Assembly: GCA_023653785.1 (NCBI GenBank)
Contig: JAMKCH010084889.1
Location: 1 to 64,000 of the forward strand
DNA length: 64,000 nt
DNA from: Ophioderma brevispina
Lineage: Eukaryota > Echinodermata > Ophiuroidea > Amphilepidida > Ophiodermatidae
Direction of reading: 5' to 3'
Below the pieces are notes generated by a model, which worked only from the letters and a program-made list of their open reading frames with translations, ran no database searches and was not told where the DNA came from. Made by a program: the position numbers and the translations under genes. Within the stretch, counting starts at the first letter, position 1; every line of letters begins with the position of its first letter. Of the stretch, positions 25,201-36,655 are shown one piece after another.

Positions 25201-25830
25201 AGTGCAGCTGCTTAAGCTTTCAGACTTACATCACCTTCAAACAGTAAGTGGGACATTTTGTTGCAATCCTTATGAAACAAACAAAAATGATAAAAATAGA
25301 GTATGTAACATGTAGGAGAGAAACTAAGGAGAAATATCCATGTGTTAAAACTGCCTATTCTAAAGTTAAGGTTATTCATTATTAAGCGTTTGCGTGATTT
25401 TTTGTAAGAGGAATAGCTACAAATTGTAATCTGCATTGCTAATTCATCGAAATTTTAGTCATGAAAGAATATCTCCCAAGATTCTACCGTCTTGTATTAA
25501 CCATTTCTCTTCTATATTTTGAAAATTTGTCTGGATAAGATACAGCTTAACTTGATCATCGAGTTTTATACCATCTTTTATTTTTTGCTTAAATCAAACG
25601 ATTTCCTGAACTTTTATTATACTTTGATCAGCTTTAACGTAGACAACATTTTCTGTGTGGTTTTTTAGCGATGCGCGTAAAGCTTATTGCAAAACGCAAT
25701 AAACTGATCTAAAATTTTCCCTCTCCCCCCCCCCCCCCCGATGTCTGGTAGACCAGCAGAAGGTCTTTAAATTTCCTCAATTTAGGGTTGTTTTTGTTTA
25801 TTGGATACTTTCGCTTATGCTCTTTTAACA
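25200..25830. other. Intronic sequence without a firm exon
   Basis: A perfect donor (GGTGAT|GTAAGT, minus, near 25,231) follows MSHLLFEGD, resembling the KLDLD|GTAAGT end of the 50.6-kb exon, but no matching acceptor and phase were found. A poly-C tract lies near 25,730. Confidence 0.3.
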
Positions 25831-25831
25831 T

Positions 25832-27099
25832 ACAGGGTGTATCATAAGAGTGACACCCTCTATAGGCGACCATAACTTCAAAAGTAAGTATCACATTGAG
25901 AAATTTAAAACGAATCTTAAACCACGAATACTTTTTAACTTTTTAATGTATACATCACTCGATTCGTTTCAGTAGTTTTTGAAAATAAGCGGATTATGTA
26001 ACACATGGCAATGGGCACTTCCTTCCAAGTTTGCTCACAATAAGGCAGATTTGATGTTAACCACCGCTGATTACTCGTGTTATCTGTTCAAGCTGTCTTC
26101 TTTTCAATCCCCAGAACCGTCCTTGTTTAATATTTTGTGAGTTCAATGCCATTTTGTTTTATTATAGTAATAAACAATAACGCGTGACAATTATAATAAA
26201 AACAAGAAACAGAAAAACAAAACATGCGATAAATACACAAGATATGATCATCTTTATTAGAAAAAACACCAATAAAATTTGTCCGAAAATGTGAAATATG
26301 TTAGTTGTTGAACTAGGGGTTGACACTGCATAGAATGAATGAGAAAGTTTGATCAATACTTTAACAGGTTGGCTAAACTGAACAATACGATTATACAATT
26401 AGTTTTTATTCCAAAATTTAGACCATCTTATTCAAATACGATGGTGGATTCTACAGTTTCAATAATAAAGGCATGATTTGAGCTTGCAAATTCCAACTTC
26501 CCGCGTTTGTCGCCCATACAAATGGACATTTGTGGTTTTTCAGATATGCCGAAACTGGTCAGAAATCCTCCTTTCAAGAAGACAATTTTGAACAATTGAA
26601 CAATGTTAAGAAGACGACCGTGAAACGGGTTGCAAGCTTCAAAGTTTGACAAGAGTCGCCCACGTGGAAGGCGGAGAACCGCCCCAACATTTACAAAGAA
26701 CATTGCAGCCATACAGACGGAGTCTTCGCCTTTTTTTTTTCCCATCTTAATCCAAGACACAGTTGCAGACGCTAGCAATGTGCCACACATCCCAGATCAA
26801 GCTTTGACAGGATTAACCACTTAGACCTGAAATTTGAAAAGGAATTATGATTATTTCTCACGTGTTCTGTCTGAATCACGTTTTACAAACGTGGAAGGAG
26901 GGAAGGAAGTGTCAAGGCGGTCCATGACATGTGTTACATAATGTTATTCTTCAAAATACTGAACCGGAATCGAGTGCTGTTTAATTAACCATATTGACAA
27001 TAATAGTTGTGGTTTTGGTTTAAGATTCGTTTTAATTTTATCAAATGTGATACTCACTTTGAAGTTATGGTCATCAATAATTCTTTCTGAACACCCTGT
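25832..27099. mobile_element. Long-TIR element, 1.27 kb
   Basis: The ends are inverted copies over ~190 bp, with blocks ACAGGGTGT, GACCATAACTTCAAA and ACGAATCTTAAACCA on the left and their complements on the right, then TATGTAACACATG further in. The interior holds a 120-codon minus-strand frame (26,428-26,790) with no recognisable transposase motif. Probably a non-autonomous or foldback-like DNA transposon in the gene's intron. Confidence 0.75.
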
Positions 27100-28027
27100 C
27101 TTGGACTTTTTGTATTTTGTAATTAGAATTCTGGGAGGTTGTTCTATCTTACGATTATTTTGAAAGCTTTGTTTTGTGCCGGAAATTTAAGAAATTTGGT
27201 CGTTTAATGGCTCTGAACCTTCTATAAATTGAACTTGTCGCATATATTGAAATTAAATTGTGATGGTAACTTAAGTTAGGCTAGTGGATTGGTCAGTTCC
27301 TTTAGCAATTGCGCTTTGCTTAACTAGTTTCAATCTGTAGGATTATAAAAATAAAAGGGCCCTGTTTCCAATTCTTCTTAATCTCTAACATTTCTTAAGA
27401 AAATTTTGTATAAATTAATAAATAAACCAGTTATAAAAAAGGGACTGGGATTGAACTTCCATAACTCATCTACATCTCATCATACGACAAATTCTTTCAA
27501 ATTTCCTTCTTAAATTGGCTTAAAGATTTAATTAACTTCAGAAGAATAACTCCTCCTTAAGATGATATTAACTTGTATGAAACAGGGCCCGGAGGTGGTT
27601 AAGAGTAATTTTTTTTTCACGTGTATGAACACGCTATGTCCAAAATTCGAGAATCGTGGATTTCGACCAAATTCGGGTTTTTGCTCGGTCGATATCCAAT
27701 CTATTATTGATAATCCAAGAAAACTTGGATTTTCAATTGAAAATCCAAGTTAGTTTTTCGACGCTCAATTCGGGAAGGAGGGGTACCCCCTGCAGCCCCC
27801 CCCCCCGCCCCGCCCACATCGCAGGAGGGGACACCCCCTCCAGCACCCACCACCCGGCACTGGAGCCATTGTATCTGTGTTATTGGCATCCATTCCACGC
27901 CCCTATCGTTCCAAAAATCCTGGATCCGCCCTGTAAGCCCCCATCAAGTACCGTGAAAACAAATTTTGCGGTTTTGATAGTAAAGCCATATGCATATTGT
28001 ACAGCCCATTTCATTGTTAACCATTAA

Positions 28028-28834
28028 CACTTACGTGTCCACGGGGGGGGGGGGTCCATAGCACCCATCATTTGATTTTTTGCGATTTCTCGGTTACGGC
28101 AAATCAAATTTTTTTTTCAAGGAGGTTTTTTGCTAATTGTACTGATTTGAATACGCTTCTCCTGATACTAAAAAAAATTCAATCCGCCCACGTCTGCATA
28201 GAATATTAGTTTGGGTCCTAGGGCACCCCCCCCCCCCCCCTTGGGCCCTAACGGAGTGAAAAATCCAAAGATATTTTACTAATTAAAAAATTTAAAGTTT
28301 CAATCTGGGATTTATTTGCTTAGATTTATACTTAGGAGGCAATTAATTACTATTAATAATCTTAATCAAATAACCTTTTTATATGCTGATTAGCATCAAT
28401 TTTAATTTTGTCATGACGTGCTCTTAATGTGTTGTAAGTCTATGGGGAAAATAGGGCGATTTTGAAGTTTCTAGGAAAAATACAGATGGTATAAATTGGC
28501 TAGATTTTGCAATTGATATTTTAATTGGTTATTATAAACGTAGATTTAATGAATTATTTGGTTCAAATCCTTATATTGGGGGAGTTGCTGAGGATGGAAA
28601 AATGCGACCCACTCTTTAGGAGAGTGACAATTGCAATTGTCATAGTAATAGGTCAAAGTTCGGATTTCAATTTTCTACTTGTGGGTATGTGGTTCTTACG
28701 TGACCCCCAATTACTTGTGTTAGTGTCATGTCAAACTCCCATGGGAAAAGTGGTTATCTGGGTGGCGTCCCTAGGACCCCCCCCCCCCCCCCTTGGGCAC
28801 TAACGGAAGTTTTTTTTAGTTGGGCACTTAAGTG
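28028..28834 (+). mobile_element. TIR element family A, copy 2
   Basis: 807 bp run from CACTTACGTGTCC to GGGCACTTAAGTG, flanked by TTAA on both sides (28,024-28,027; 28,835-28,838). Its internal sequence matches copy 3 closely and copy 1 in inverted orientation. Poly-G/C tracts lie inside each end and in the middle. Confidence 0.82.
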
Positions 28835-28837
28835 TTA

Positions 28838-29010
28838 ACAACGGCCGGTTTTGTCTTGGAATATGAAATGGATTTGAGGGGCTCAAATTTCAGAACAGCA
28901 ATGAGAAAAATACGGGCCTTCATATAAAATCAAAATCGTTACTACTTCCAGGTAAATCAGGGCGGTCCCAAAGACGATCGGAACACGCCGCACCTTTAAA
29001 ATGTTTCCAA
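28838..29010. repeat. Dispersed repeat, inverted partner at 56.9 kb
   Basis: Shared blocks include GGTCCCAAAGACGATCGGAAC and AAATACGGGCCTTCAT, whose complements occur at 56,905-57,070. No coding sequence. Confidence 0.6.
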
Positions 29011-29760
29011 AGACATCAACAAATAATGAATAAAACTGAAGAAAAGAGAAAATTGTTCAGTAGAAAACTAGGGGCAATTTGATGTTTCAGTAAGAAAAAC
29101 TAGGGCAAAATTGATTTTTAATTGTGTGTCAAAATGTGCGAAACAGACACTAATTCGTTTCTGATTTTCTACAGCATTGATCCCTAGCTGTGCTGATGGA
29201 TTAATGGTGAAAAAATGAAACCGTTTACCCCATATTAAGACACAAGCATAAATGCCCTCATGCCATTTGATATTTTTATGGTTACGTGTATTAAATTTAC
29301 CATAGGTTTCTACAGTTAACACCGCCTATACGATGTATATGAAATATTAGGTAATTTAGTGAAGGGGGGGGGGGGCTAGGGACACAAGCTAATTAAACAC
29401 AAACAGTGTGATGTATTTTATTTTTTTTTGCGCAAATGTAAGTGCAACTAAAGTTAGAAAAATACAAAAAACAATCAACCAAATATATGCAGCGTAAAAA
29501 ACGCCGGCCTAGGAAACCCCATTATGCAGTTAAGTGTGAAGTCTTGTCCTTAAGCTTTCTTTCAAGAGTAATTACTTTCTGACTACGCGAAAGTGTTAAA
29601 ATGCTATTGTACCACAAATCATCTACAAGCACAAAAAGTGGGGTTAGCTTGAATTCCACTTTTAATAGACACATCACATCCACCATAATATATTTTAAGT
29701 TCCGTTGCTGTTCTGCAAAGCTTAGACTTTTGTAACACAGAAAAAACTCTTCCATATCAC

Positions 29761-29825
29761 TGGGGATGAATAGGTTTTTATTTGGAACAATGCTTCTACA
29801 TTCTGCTGTGGCTTTTTTATTAAAT
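29761..29825 (-). CDS. Candidate B2 exon of module 4 (phase 1 to 0)
   Basis: A good acceptor (CATTGTTGCAG) opens a frame in the expected phase, reading LIKKPQQNVEALFQIKTYSS. A weak donor (CCCCA|GTGATA) would end it in phase 0, as a separate linker exon needs. Sequence similarity to other B2 segments is poor. If the donor is not used, the frame stops about 35 nt later. The fit of both phases is the main support. Confidence 0.3.
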
Positions 29826-29871
29826 CTGCAACAATGATTAATAATGATTTATAAATAAAGATTAATCTCAC

Positions 29872-30026
29872 TGTTAAAGCTGGAAGAACCATCATCCATA
29901 CAGTATGGCAAGGCCACTTCTGCTCCATCAACAATCACTACATTACCAGATGACTCCCCGGCTACTTTTACCTCATAGGAGAGATCCAGGACTAGGATCT
30001 TATGGTTTAATATCTGAATGCCATAT
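29872..30026 (-). CDS. Exon: B1 segment of module 4 (phase 2 to 1)
   Basis: This 155-nt exon has an acceptor CCTTTTTCAG and donor AACA|GTGAGA. It encodes YGIQILNHKILVLDLSYEVK, VAGESSGNVVIVDG and ALPYC, then a Ser/Asp-rich end. It matches other B1 exons in strand pattern and the terminal P-x-C but, like module 3, lacks both cysteines of the C-x4-C pair. The acceptor lies 143 bp below the donor of the preceding Cys exon, one of the shortest introns in the gene. Confidence 0.78.
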
Positions 30027-30168
30027 CTGAAAAAGGAGTAGCTAGTCTTCTTAAGTCGAATTTAACATATAAAATGTCCATGCCAATATTGGCACAAACT
30101 CATTTAAAAGTTAGTAAACATACTAGAATTACATCCAGGCTTGGGTTTTAACCTCTTTTATAACTAAC

Positions 30169-30433
30169 CTTATAAGCATAAAATTCCCAACAGCAACTGC
30201 CTGACTCACTCCAAACTCGTAATCTTCCAGCAAGGAACGTCCATACATCCAGTTGTCAAAGCCAATGGCTAAACTAGTCTGACATGGGTCAATAGTAAAG
30301 ATCAACTCAAAGACATGAGTGTTGATAGTGGACAGGTCAATGTCCATACAGCAGTGGACAGTCAGGCAAGAATCTGATATCTGGCATTTCACATGATCTT
30401 GGATACTGTCTGCTAGTCTCATGTTTGGACAAG
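30169..30433 (-). CDS. Exon: six-Cys domain of module 4 (phase 1 to 2)
   Basis: This 265-nt exon has an acceptor TTACTTTCAG and donor ATAAG|GTTAGT. It reads CPNMRLADSIQDHVKC, then C-LTVH-CC, then FTIDPCQTSLAIGFDNW. The spacing is 14-5-4-0-21. A 30-residue tail (SLLEDYEFGVSQAVAVGNFM) replaces the mini-exon of modules 3 and 6. Its length equals the module-1 copy. Its AG end plus A from the next exon gives Arg. Confidence 0.85.
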
Positions 30434-30439
30434 CTGAAA

Positions 30440-31576
30440 GTAAACACAAACAAAATTCTCAATGGGTGATTGAGATTTTACAGATCAAGATTTTTAAAAG
30501 ATATCAATATTTATTAACAATTCATCTGATATTAGAGAACAGTTATTTCAAAGATGTATTTTTAAATGATTAACGGTTTGTCTTTCATTTAAAATACTTA
30601 GAAAGGACAGCACCTTTTTAATGAGCATTATAGTTCTTAATGAATGTGTGTAAGTTTTGTTCATATCAGGCCCGGGGTCAGTTCACCAAACTTGATGCAT
30701 AAGTTGTGTCAGTCTGCATGGGCACATTGCCCGAAACAATTACAAAGTAGTTGACGATGTTAACTAATTTTTAATGTGACAATTAAATCGTTTTCTTTTC
30801 TATAGAGCTGACAACATATTATTATATTTTAAATACTTTTCATAAATGGGAGAAAGATGCATCTTAATTCCAGCTATCCAAAGTAAAACAAAATGTATGG
30901 GTTATAGTTTCCGTTCATTTGATTAAAAGGTTAAGTTATACAATAACACCTTGGGACAGTCTGTACTTAGCAATTTTTAATTATTATAATTATTATTATT
31001 ATACTTTCCCCAAAGTTTTCAGATATCCAACCTAAGACTATACTGCCCTATCTCAGTACCTTTGAGACGGCGTTCCAATATCACAAACTCGTATAGGTCT
31101 AATATATCTAATGTGGTGTAAGCCTGTAGTATTCTAAAACCTCCTTTTTGAAAGGGAATCTGGTGGGTTTGTATAATTCAGAATTTTGGGAATCCATTTC
31201 TTCCTCCTCGATGACGCCCACGGCTGCATGATTACATCAAACTACACATATATGAAAATTGATGTTAATAGCTACTCCCGAGTAGACGAAGTTTTGTGCG
31301 TAACATTTGGCTGGATTTAGTGGAATACTTTAGTTGTGTACTAAGACACAACTAGTGTCGACGTAGACCTCAGTCGTAAATTTTAGTTGTCAGGTAGTTC
31401 CGTGCGAATTTTAGAAACGCACTATGAGCTTAGTAGTGAATTTACGCAGTACTTAGTAAAAAGGTAGGTTACCAGTGTCGTAAGTGTGTGTTTAGGAACG
31501 GACTCCCTGGAAGTTCTTGAAAATCAAAATCTCATATGCCCATCTGGCTACCATTCCTATAGTAGCATCTTATGTA
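30440..31576. other. Intronic, no feature seen
   Basis: AT-rich intron between module 3 and module 4. No repeats, exon or RNA signal that I could support. Confidence 0.5.
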
Positions 31577-32746
31577 CACGTGAAAGTGCCCAAGGGGGGG
31601 GGGGTTCCATAGTACCCAACTTTGATTTTTTTGCGATTTTGCAAGGAGTTGTTTTGCTAATTGTCTATTTATGATATGCTTCTCCTGATGACTAAAAAAA
31701 TTTCATCTCGCCACGGCTTCAGTTAGAATACTCAAAGATTTTACTAATTAAAAAATTAAAGTAATTAATCTTGGGAGATTTATTTGCTTAGATATATCCT
31801 TAGGGGCAATTAAATTAATATTAATAATCTTAAATCAAATAACTTTTATATGCTGATAGCATCAATTTAATTTTGTGCTCTTAACTGTGTAAGGTCTAAT
31901 GGGAAAAAATAGTTGATTTTGAAGTTTGTGAGAAAAATACAAGAATGGGATAAATTTGGCTATATTTTGCATGATTATTTTTAATTGGTATTTCTAGAGT
32001 ATAGATATAATGAAATTATTTTGGTTTCAAAACCTTATATTTGGGTTGCTGAGGATGGAAATGTGCGACCACTCCTTTTCGGAGAGTGACACTTTTTTCA
32101 ACTTGCCCTAGGTCATAGGTCAAAGTTCGGATTCAATTTTTATTTGATTGGTTCTTACGTGACCCCCATTACTTGTGTTCGTGTCCATATCAACTCCCAT
32201 GGTAAAGTGGTTATCTGCGTTGGGACCAGGGCCGTATCCAGGGGGGTGGCTGGGGTGCGACGCACCCCCCCCCCCAAAAAATGACAAAGGTCCGCTTGTA
32301 TGATGTTGACGGTCCGTCTTTGTAATTTTGAAGGTCCTCTTTGTCATTTAAGGTCCGTTTTGTGAAGTTAAGTTTGCGGCTTTGCCTAAAAAACTTATTT
32401 TGTTTACTGGTTGTATGTATATTGTATATTCAATGACTACGCAGCTGTTAATTCAATGCAGTACGCATCGTTGGTGTTATTATATCCTGTTTTCTGCAAT
32501 GGTGCGCTGTCTGTTTTTGTTTGTTACCCTCCCCCCCCCCCTTCAGAATTTGGAGCCGACGGTGAAAAATTTTGGTCAACCGGCGAGCGCAGGGAGCCAA
32601 AAGTAATTGTTTTGTTGGTAACCAAAAGGTCCGCTTTCTGGCAAGTCCGCCCCCCCCCCCCGTCTACGGGCCTGGTTGGGACCCTAGGACCCCCCCCCCC
32701 CCTTGGGCACTAACGGAAGTTTTTTTTAAGATTGGGCCACTTACTT
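31577..32746 (+). mobile_element. TIR element family A, copy 3, with nested hAT-like MITE
   Basis: The left end reads CACGTGAAAGTGCCCAAG and the right end GGGCACTAACGGAAG then a decayed CACTTA. The body matches copy 2 except for a 448-bp nested insertion (32,227-32,674). Target duplication is no longer clear. Confidence 0.75.
32227..32674. mobile_element. hAT-like MITE with 8-bp target duplication
   Basis: It begins CAGGGCCGTATCCAGGGGGG and ends in a CCCCCC-GTCTACGGGCCTG block, an imperfect terminal inverted repeat. It is flanked by GTTGGGAC on both sides (32,219-32,226; 32,675-32,682). An 8-bp duplication and CAGG ends are the hAT hallmark. The same locus in copy 2 lacks the insertion. No transposase is encoded. 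Confidence 0.85.
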
Positions 32747-32975
32747 TTAAGATGCCAGTTATGTGAAGATCTCTTCCTTGTTTCATCATTTCAAATTTTG
32801 GTAATTACCTTAGCAAGTTTCTGTGGCACGCGGCTAGTGGTTTCGATGGGATTATTTTACTTGCATGTATTTTATTTATTAATATTCTGCACACTATTTT
32901 CCAAGGTTTTGCATCTAACATTCCCAGGGGCACCACACCAATTAAATTCGAAGGTGAAAATTATTGGTCACTTGC

Positions 32976-33116
32976 CTATATGTGACTGTCCCAATGGTTG
33001 GGTCTATGTCACAGTCCACAGAGCTGAAGAATCCAGGGTCTACCCCATTGGCTACAAGTTCATCATAAAGCACCTTCTAACCAAGTTTGCCATTTATAAG
33101 ACCCCAGGCCATTTTC
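32976..33116 (-). other. Candidate module-3 B2+linker exon with an in-frame stop
   Basis: On the minus strand an acceptor (CTCTTACAG) and a GC-type donor (ATAG|GCAAGT) bound 141 nt, the same length as the 41.4-kb exon. One frame reads MAWGLINGKLG, a TAG stop, then VLYDELVANGVDPGFFSSVD with one more cysteine, recalling the helix-plus-linker pattern. It starts with one carried base where two are expected. It may be a dead exon or coincidence. The opposite strand is also open over this stretch, so strand assignment is uncertain. Confidence 0.22.
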
Positions 33117-33129
33117 CTGTAAGAGTGTG

Positions 33130-33840
33130 ATATTTACAAAAACATGTTACCTGAATACCGGGCATATGGTTGCTCCAGACTCTATTATCTTTTTAGCACT
33201 TCTAGTATTTTCCAAAATTTTATTATGGGTGTTTACACTTGAATTCCTCTAATAGATATTACAAAAGAAATGAAACATCAACTCAGTCTAATTCTAAAGA
33301 ATTAATTGCCTTGGATACACTCTGTTTGCTCTCAGATGTAATGAGGTTTCACTTCCCTGTTGAAATAATAATTCCATCAAGCCTATAACATTCTAGACTT
33401 CGCGTACACATAAATATAAAACTATCCAAGATTGAATCAAGTATGTTAAACAGAAGTATGGACCCTAAATGTAAACTTTCACGCTCACGTTTTCTAAGTC
33501 AACATCGTGCTACACACTATTGAATGTCTTACTGCCGTAATCCAAAGAAGTAATTTTGCTTAATTGAATTAACCTATGTTAAATCAAAATGACCAAATTG
33601 CAAGCACATAATACTTCCCTATTTTTTTCATCTTATTAATGTTTCGTCAAAATAAGCTATATTTTTTCCTCTGTTTCAAGCGGGTGACTTGCATGTTTGT
33701 AAAATAGAAGTCCAATTCCCGCGAGTTTCCCACTGTCATTACGAGGATAACAGCGTACAGTGTGTACAGTATCAAAGGAAATATTGGCTAGTGCAAGAGG
33801 TGGGAGCACACTTATTTGTATTTAATGTTGTGTTTGGTAC
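33130..33840. other. Intronic, no feature seen
   Basis: No supported exon, repeat or RNA. Confidence 0.4.
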
Positions 33841-33846
33841 ATTTTG

Positions 33847-33970
33847 TGACCCCCTTTTTTCTGCTCCCATTGAATTCAGTCAGCAGCCTTGACGAATAAA
33901 GTACATATTCCCTGGCACTTTATTCCGCCAAGGCTGCTGAATTCAACTGGGAGCAGCAAAAGTGGGGTCA
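33847..33970. repeat. Long imperfect hairpin
   Basis: The arms are ~55 bp (TGACCCC...CTGCTCCCA-TTGAATTCAG...CAGCCTT...AATAAAGT and its complement) around a ~14-base loop. Probably a short foldback or palindromic MITE; an RNA hairpin is possible. Confidence 0.75.
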
Positions 33971-33974
33971 GTAA

Positions 33975-36285
33975 ATTTACACCCGTTAATGTTACTGTTA
34001 CTACTTACTACTTAATAGCCAGATTCAAAGTGAAGTTGCTTCTTGTATTGATTCATGCTGGTGCTATTTCAACCAGGGGTAAAAACACGGGTGCGTAAAA
34101 AGTTATGCATCACACCATTTGTGCAGTGTCCCAAAGAAATGTCAATCCTTGTCAGTTGTTACTTACTTCAAAAATTACTGAGATTCAAATTGTAATTACA
34201 CATTATAAATGCCGATATATTTTCTTGCTTATATTCGTCCCGTGTTGTCCGAAACGGTTCACTAGTTTTGAGCACGAAGGCGATATGCACCTATCTTAAA
34301 TTACCCCATTCCAACTTGCTTAAAGCGCCACTGGCAAATTTTTCCACAAATAGGAACTTTTCTTCAATTTGCTCTCAAATGATAGTCTAACTAGGCATGG
34401 AAGAACGAGATATATTTTACACATAAAAATAACATAAAAAACCCAAACAGATAGGGACATTGATATGAGATAAAGAAATCCAGGTAATTTGGTAGGCCAC
34501 CTTTTAAGTTTTCCATACTTTAAACCAAATGTGTAGATTACATGAATATTTTTACTCGTACTCACCGATATTAAAACACAAAGGTTAATAGTCCGTCAAA
34601 CAGTGTCATAGCGGGGAAAGGGTAACATTCATACGGCGTGTGTGTTCTTGTATTAACGCCATTATTCGTCGTCGTCTGAATTTAACGTCGCCGGCGACGC
34701 ATAAACTGATAAAATCGTTCTGTTTTACCCATAAGGAAGCGGATTCGTCTAAATCATTTCGGGTGAGGGCTTTGTATATTAACGCCTTACAACCATGCAA
34801 AAATATAGATTTGAAAAATCTTGAGGGGGCGCACTATTTTCAAATGTCCAGTGTCCTCCTTTAAGATCGTTGAAGCTGGTTCACACCTTGAAAAGTTGAA
34901 TCTAATGTTCTTCAATACTAACTCTCAATTTTTTTTCAAATAACTTACTAAAATAGTTGTCGTGTTCTTTATCATGGGTCTTGTAATCATTTTTAAGGGC
35001 CCAAGTTTTAGGCCTACACGTTTTTTTTTTTCCTACTCATTTAGATTGTACCTAGCAACTGACCAAATAGTTTTTATCTCTGGTGATCTGATAAATGCGA
35101 GTGTATATGGTAATTGCACTGAGGGATTTAAATGCCAATGAATGGTTATGGTATTCATGGGTATTGACGACTTTCTAGGTCTGGTATGGACCATTTGATG
35201 AAAATAAGAACAAAAACAAACAAAACAAAACAACAAAAAGTAACCCACTGGCGTTACATCGAAGTATGCCAAATTCAGATTGAACCGACGTCTGGTTGGT
35301 ATGGTAAAGCCCCGTGTAAGCCATGGACGCATGTGTACGAGAAGATTGTAAGGTGCGCTTCATGATCACAACGTTGTATTTTCAGTTGGGACTATTCTGC
35401 CGCATTTGACACATTAATCGTGCCATTTTAGGTAGAAACTAGCCCATAACTTCGGTGTCACTGGCTTGTTAACAAATGGTGTTCTTCATACTGGAGAAGA
35501 GCAACCATAAATTAGTGTTTGTTTATAGGGTGAAACACATCAGGCTTCGACTTCTGTGGTTGACACTCCCCTTAATTTTGAACCTACTAGAATTGTAGAA
35601 GCTAAGACTTTTCACCCCCCCCCATCTGGCTTAGATGGCCAAAACAACCATTGTAAGACATTCTTTCAATTCGTTGTTATTATTTAACATTATTATTATT
35701 ATTACTTAATTTTTATTATTATATAATATAATTATTAGATTTAGGCCCATATTAGTATTATATTATAATAATTATTATTCAATGTCATTTTTTTTTCATT
35801 ATTATGTAGTCTATATGTGTGGAATCTAATATGTAGAACCAGTTTATAGTGGTGTCCATATTCTACTAATTGCTTGCAAATGGCATCCACAGGCTCACTA
35901 TCGGACGTTAGGATTTGTTTTCTAACATAATTGCCGCGGTCACATATTGCGTCATATGGAGGTTTCAGTACATCTTTTACGAATCTGATACTCAAATGTA
36001 TGGCATTGTTTATCCTACTATTCTGGGAGATATTGACTATGCTAGTTATAGAATGTCAAAATGTGTGATCGTATTCAGAATGGATGACTTGCAACAAGTT
36101 AACATCAGACAGACTGAATCGTACAAATATACGCAGTTTGGTGTCGTTTTGACAAGCATATGACAGCATACTACACCTTGTGCAATTCCATTTAAATCTG
36201 TCGCTTTCGCTGTTTCATAGGATTTGACACTTACCATCATATAGCTAGAGACCTATTATTATCTAAACTGGATTATTGAAATGTA
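33975..36285. other. Intronic, no supported gene
   Basis: A minus-strand frame at 35,741-35,995 (FVKDVLKPPYDAICDRGNYV) looks more protein-like than most but has no family match I can name and no splice context. Confidence 0.3.
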
Positions 36286-36288
36286 CTT

Positions 36289-36655
36289 TTGAATGGCAAA
36301 TTTTGTTTTGAAATCAGATCCAGACCGACTGCAATGTCTACACGCTCTTCTAGCACCATCAATTCTGAAGTAGCAATGGCCAAGACGCGAGTTATAGAGA
36401 GAGCTTTCGCCATTAATGCACCTAAACTGTATAAGGCTCTTCCAAAAATCATCAAATACAGCTCTCGTATTACCACTTTCAAATCTAAGCTCAAAATACA
36501 TTTATACCCTCATTGATTGTTCTCAGGCTTGTTTTTTCTTGAAGATTTACTCGTATACCTTTTTAGTCTGTTGCTATTCTTTACTTTCTTTGCGCTTTGT
36601 ATCTAGTTACAAAGGCGCATTGTAAATGATGTTGTTATTATTATTAGTGAGTGAG
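36289..36655 (+). mobile_element. 3' end of a CR1/L2-like LINE
   Basis: Plus-strand frame with FAINAPKLYKALPKIIKYSS and FKSKLKIHLYPH, the usual C-terminal end of these RT proteins, then a stop and a 3' region ending in a TTATTATTATTAG microsatellite, as these elements do. Confidence 0.7.

Noticed and set aside
26428..26790. 120-residue frame as a host gene
   Set aside because: Lies inside a TIR element and lacks splice or domain support.
29722..29934. 70-residue minus frame starting at an internal Met
   Set aside because: The upstream part is antiphase to the well-supported B1 exon; only the portion below 29,825 is kept as a candidate exon.
32732..33130. 132-residue plus-strand frame
   Set aside because: Its start lies in a transposon end; no family match, and the minus strand offers splice sites over the same stretch. 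Left open only as an exon candidate on the minus strand.
35741..35995. Protein-like minus frame (FVKDVLKPPYDAICDRG)
   Set aside because: No recognised family, no clear splice sites and no phase link to the gene.
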